This document shows positions 43,745 through 46,717 of a stretch of DNA of 46,717 bases, in pieces. The stretch's first letter is position 1; each line of letters starts with the position of its first letter. The position numbers and the translations under genes are program-made. This DNA is from Bigelowiella natans CCMP2755. Its lineage: Eukaryota > Cercozoa > Chlorarachniophyceae. Location of the stretch: contig ADNK01001381.1 of assembly GCA_000320545.1 (NCBI GenBank), positions 1 through 46,717 on the forward strand, given 5' to 3'. The notes beneath the pieces were generated by a model. It was not told where the DNA came from and ran no database searches. It saw only the letters and a program-made list of their open reading frames with translations.

Positions 43745-44640
43745 TGCAGCCGCCGCAATAAGAAATGCGGTTACTTTCTAAATCTCCTCATGCTTATGCA
43801 CCTAGTGGTAGAGGTTGGGACAAAATAAAATAAATCAATTTATGCATTGTACGAAGTGACGAGGCATGCTAGCATGGGCGACCTCAATGTGGTCTAGTGG
43901 TCTATTTGTGATGCAAAGTCGAATGAGCATGTATCGTGCACACTATTCCAGCATTAGCCATCTAACCATGTCGTCTACAGCTAGACAGCTAGACAGTCCG
44001 CGCAAGCATTAGCGCGCAGCGCCCTGCTAGCTTGCCTGCCGCCGTGCATGGACCATACCCCACATTTCATTTCCATCTTCAATGTAATTGTGTGTACGTT
44101 TGCGTGTGTGTGTGTATGTGTGTGTGTGTGTGTGTGATATTTATCGGTTGACCGGCGGTCACGGTCAATAACAGGAAACCCGTTGTAATTTTATACCCAG
44201 ATAGGCGACGTAGTAGCATGTGCAAATTGACACCGTACTAGCGTGTGCACAAGAACAAAGAAGAAAATACATCATTCGATTTTGTCACATCTTGATGTAT
44301 GCGCACAGCTAATAAACGTAATAGTCTGTACTTCACAATCCACAATCATAACTTGTGATTAGGCCATGCCATACAGCGCACACATAACAAGCTACAGCGC
44401 GCATGCTAGCATGATGTGATGAGGATCGGCGAGCATCACGCTTGCATGCTAGCATGGCGCTACAAGATAGTCACACTGTTCTGTCTTATTAGTGTACGAG
44501 TCACAGGTCACGGAAAGGCCTTCTGATGTTACAACTAGTACAAACATCACCACTGCTTAAGGCTCCTTGCTGTCGTCATCACCTCCTATCCTGCTGCGTG
44601 TCCTGCCGACGCTCTCCGATGGCGGAGTCGAGCAACTGAG
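43745..44640. other. Intergenic with three CATGCTAGCATG palindromes
   Basis: No coding exon. The 12-bp palindrome occurs at 43865-43876, 44402-44413 and 44445-44456. A (GT)n run lies at about 44104-44136. Direct repeats of 'ctagacag' lie near 43981-43996. Confidence 0.75.
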
Positions 44641-45163
44641 TCCATCTGCGAGAGGTTGTGTATTGCAGCACGACACTCACATATAAGAAAACTCCGTCCA
44701 TCAGGGAAGAGTGGCAGGAAGTAGATAGCAGCATTAACAGACACAAATTGACATGGCCCGAGCACTATCTAACCCTACGTTCACACGCACACACAGCCCC
44801 CCCCCCCCCCCCGTTTCTCTTCAAGGGCGTGCAATCTCTCAACATCCGCATCTTTGATGCGCGTCGATCATGTAAAAACCTACCCAAGGGAGCGAATCCG
44901 TGGGAGACATCAATTGCGCTGGGATCCCGACTGACCCCGGGGCTATTCGAGTCATCCTTCTGGTTCAGCAGCACGTCCCACCCAGGACCAAGGCCTGCCA
45001 CACGGACAGTTTCGTTCACACAGGCAGAAGGGGGAGGGGAGAGGAAGGATCGCTCGGGGCTGGCTGGCTGTTCGCACCGACCAAAACGAATTAAAAAAAA
45101 ACAAAACTAATAGGATTCAACTGCGGTCTTGCACTTCGATCATCATGCACTGCGGCAAAAAGC
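44641..45163. other. Unresolved region, possible minus-strand exon
   Basis: A minus-strand stretch around 45000-44870 reads 'LGPGWDVLLNQKDDSNSPG' and 'SAIDVSHGFAPLG' followed by a GTAGGT donor, and could be an exon; the plus strand is also open here. A C16 run is at 44797-44812. I cannot choose between strands. Confidence 0.3.
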
Positions 45164-45845
45164 TCAGCGTTTCGCCGCACCTAGCGACGATGCCGGCTCG
45201 CACTGGCTCCTCACGCTGACGCCGCCCTTGGCCTTTCTGTCGTTGTAAACAAGCTCGTCGAGCTCCTCCAGGCGCTGATGATGGGGACATCGGTAGTGTG
45301 GTGCGGTGTGCGTGTCAGATCATCGTTACCATTTGTCATATCCCCATTCCTACTACGTCATTATCATCATTATCATCATCACCACCATCACCATCATCGT
45401 CATCATAATCATTGCCGACGATGCCATCTTGCTCTGCCTGTCATCATGCCGCAGGATCAAATCCATCGGCAGGCGTATTGCGCGTATGATGCACTTTCTT
45501 TTGACTTTACTTCTTCTAAAGCCAAAGGAGTTCCTACCTTCTGCACTTGCATCCGAATGAAGCTCCACACCAAAGCAAACCCGTGGTCAGTACCTACGAT
45601 GGCGGGGGAGAGGAGAGGAATCTGATATAAGTACAACAACAACAACAACAACAACTACTACTACTACTACTTCCATAGCATGCATGCATATTCCAAATGA
45701 TGAAGTCGGAGAGATGTTGTTTGAAACCAACAACTCGAGGGTGGTCAGCTCACTGCTCTGACTGGGTTTTGGCCGTGACAGGGACGAGCTCGATCCACGT
45801 TCTCTCGTTGTTATTTTCCGAAAGTGCTCTCCCCTTCTCTCTCCC

Positions 45846-45878
<33 letters not shown>

Positions 45879-46080
45879 TCCTCCCCTATAAGTTTCTCGG
45901 TGATTGTGAATCATCATCATCATGATCATGATCATGCGTAGTGTTCTTCTTCTTCTTCTTCTTCTTCTTCTTCTGTTGTCAGAGTGATGACATAGCCGCA
46001 CGACGTACGTTCTAGCCAGTCTACAATGATCTTGCCCTTGCCCTTCTTCGCCTTTTCCTCAGAAGCTGCCTTTGGTCTGC
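45164..46080 (-). CDS. Fragments of an unidentified minus-strand gene
   Basis: The likely last exon is 45274-45164, after a CAG acceptor: 'RLEELDELVYNDRKAKGG' to 'SSLGAAKR' and a stop. Upstream pieces that look coding are 'GFALVWSFIRMQVQK' (about 45587-45543, with a GTAGGA donor) and, after a CAG acceptor near 46080, 'KAASEEKAKKGKGKIIVDWL' continuing 'ERTSCGYVITL' into a (GAA)n poly-Glu tract. Phases of the joins could not be fixed, and the region is crossed by (GAA)n, (GA)n and (CAT)n repeats. No family is recognised; whether all exons belong to one gene is uncertain. Confidence 0.4.
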
Positions 46081-46105
46081 AGAAACAACTCGTTTCTCAC
46101 TTGTC

Positions 46106-46156
<51 letters not shown>

Positions 46157-46717
46157 GCTATCGTGTGCGTGTGTCGGGGAAGCAGCTTTCTTCTATTTCT
46201 ATGTGTTGCCATTTTTCATAAGTGCTGCTCTGCTTTGCTTGGGTTGTCCTCCCTCGCATGTGAATAGAACCTCCTCCCCCTCCCCCTCCCCCCCCCTCCT
46301 TCTCACACCCTTGGTATTCGTTGCAGTGGGGCTGCAGCTTGAGCCACTTTCGAATGTTTCTATTTACGAGACACACACACCGATGACGGGTAGATGATGA
46401 TGATGATGATGGTGATATTTACGAGACACACACACACCGATGACGGGTAGATGATGATGCTGATGGTGGTGGTGGTGGTGGTGGTGGAGGAGGAGGAGGA
46501 GGAGTATTCTTTGAAGAGAAGGAGAAGGAGGAGAACAAGAAGAAGAAGAAGAAGAAGAAGAAGTAGTGAGAAGGAGAAATACACAAACGACAAATAATCC
46601 ATGTGCGGGTGCGAGTAGACGCAACTAGTATGTGTGGATATGAGACATAGAGCATGAGACAGAGAGAGAGACGGTGTTGGATAAGTGCGGGGTGAGGAAG
46701 TAGTAAGCTATATGGGG
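46081..46717. repeat. Microsatellite-dense end of window
   Basis: (TC)n at about 46111-46149, a C-rich tract near 46274-46296, a direct repeat of about 40 bp with period 55 (from 46361 and 46416, containing 'gagacacacacac' and 'gatgacgggtagatgatgatg'), then (GGT)n, (GGA)n and (GAA)n to 46564. Open frames across it are simple-sequence products. Confidence 0.8.

Noticed and set aside
45697-45770. Plus-strand stretch reading 'PNDEVGEMLFETNNSRVVSS'
   Set aside because: It looks coding, but no splice partner was found and the surrounding signals favour a minus-strand gene; kept as undecided rather than annotated.
46026-46655. Open frames on both strands at the window end
   Set aside because: They are simple-sequence translations of (TC)n, (GGT)n and (GAA)n, with no conserved motif.

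Overview
The window is nuclear DNA of an intron-rich eukaryote, most likely a unicellular or algal protist; a stramenopile-type genome would fit, but the species cannot be fixed from the sequence. The evidence is spliced genes with GT-AG introns of about 50-500 nt, reading phases that match across dozens of junctions, very dense microsatellites ((AT)n, (GT)n, (GA)n, homopolymer G/C) and a partial LTR retrotransposon. There is no bacterial operon structure, and I found no tRNA, rRNA or CRISPR.

Layout. 1-2294 (-) is the gag-protease-start-of-RT part of a retrotransposon, with a leader/possible LTR to about 3000. 3293-5104 (+) is a six-exon tRNA pseudouridine synthase of the TruA/Pus1 family. 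6041-7431 (-) is a two-exon protein with a RanBP2-like zinc finger, divergent from 7960-9342 (+), an intronless argininosuccinate synthase with a probable mitochondrial presequence. 10434-12364 (-) is a partly resolved gene. 12705-13554 (+) is a five-exon gene for a small, probably secreted protein. 14873-20037 (+) is a 12-exon Xaa-Pro aminopeptidase (M24B) with a signal peptide and a long Ser/His-rich insert.

20872-32189 (-) is the centrepiece: a gene of about 37 exons (about 1,700 aa) whose exons, joined by phase, encode a myristoylation-type N-terminus, ankyrin repeats on duplicated 99-nt cassette exons, a Roc GTPase, a COR domain, a helical linker, a CHAT (caspase-like) domain and an NB-ARC/STAND NTPase. 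I read it as a probable intracellular signalling or immune receptor that links a Roco switch to a putative protease and an oligomerising NTPase. 240 bp away and divergent, 32430-about 35829 (+) encodes a PYROXD2/phytoene-desaturase-like FAD oxidoreductase.

36670-37427 (-) is a small membrane protein, 38363-40069 (-) an intronless sugar-porter MFS transporter, and 40552-43744 (+) a 13-exon protein with C-terminal ankyrin repeats. 45164-46080 (-) holds exons of an unresolved gene. Intergenic stretches carry five perfect copies of the 12-bp palindrome CATGCTAGCATG, a dispersed repeat, and many microsatellites. The genes are functionally unrelated neighbours (amino-acid metabolism, RNA modification, peptide turnover, transport, signalling); only the divergent promoter pairs suggest possible co-regulation.
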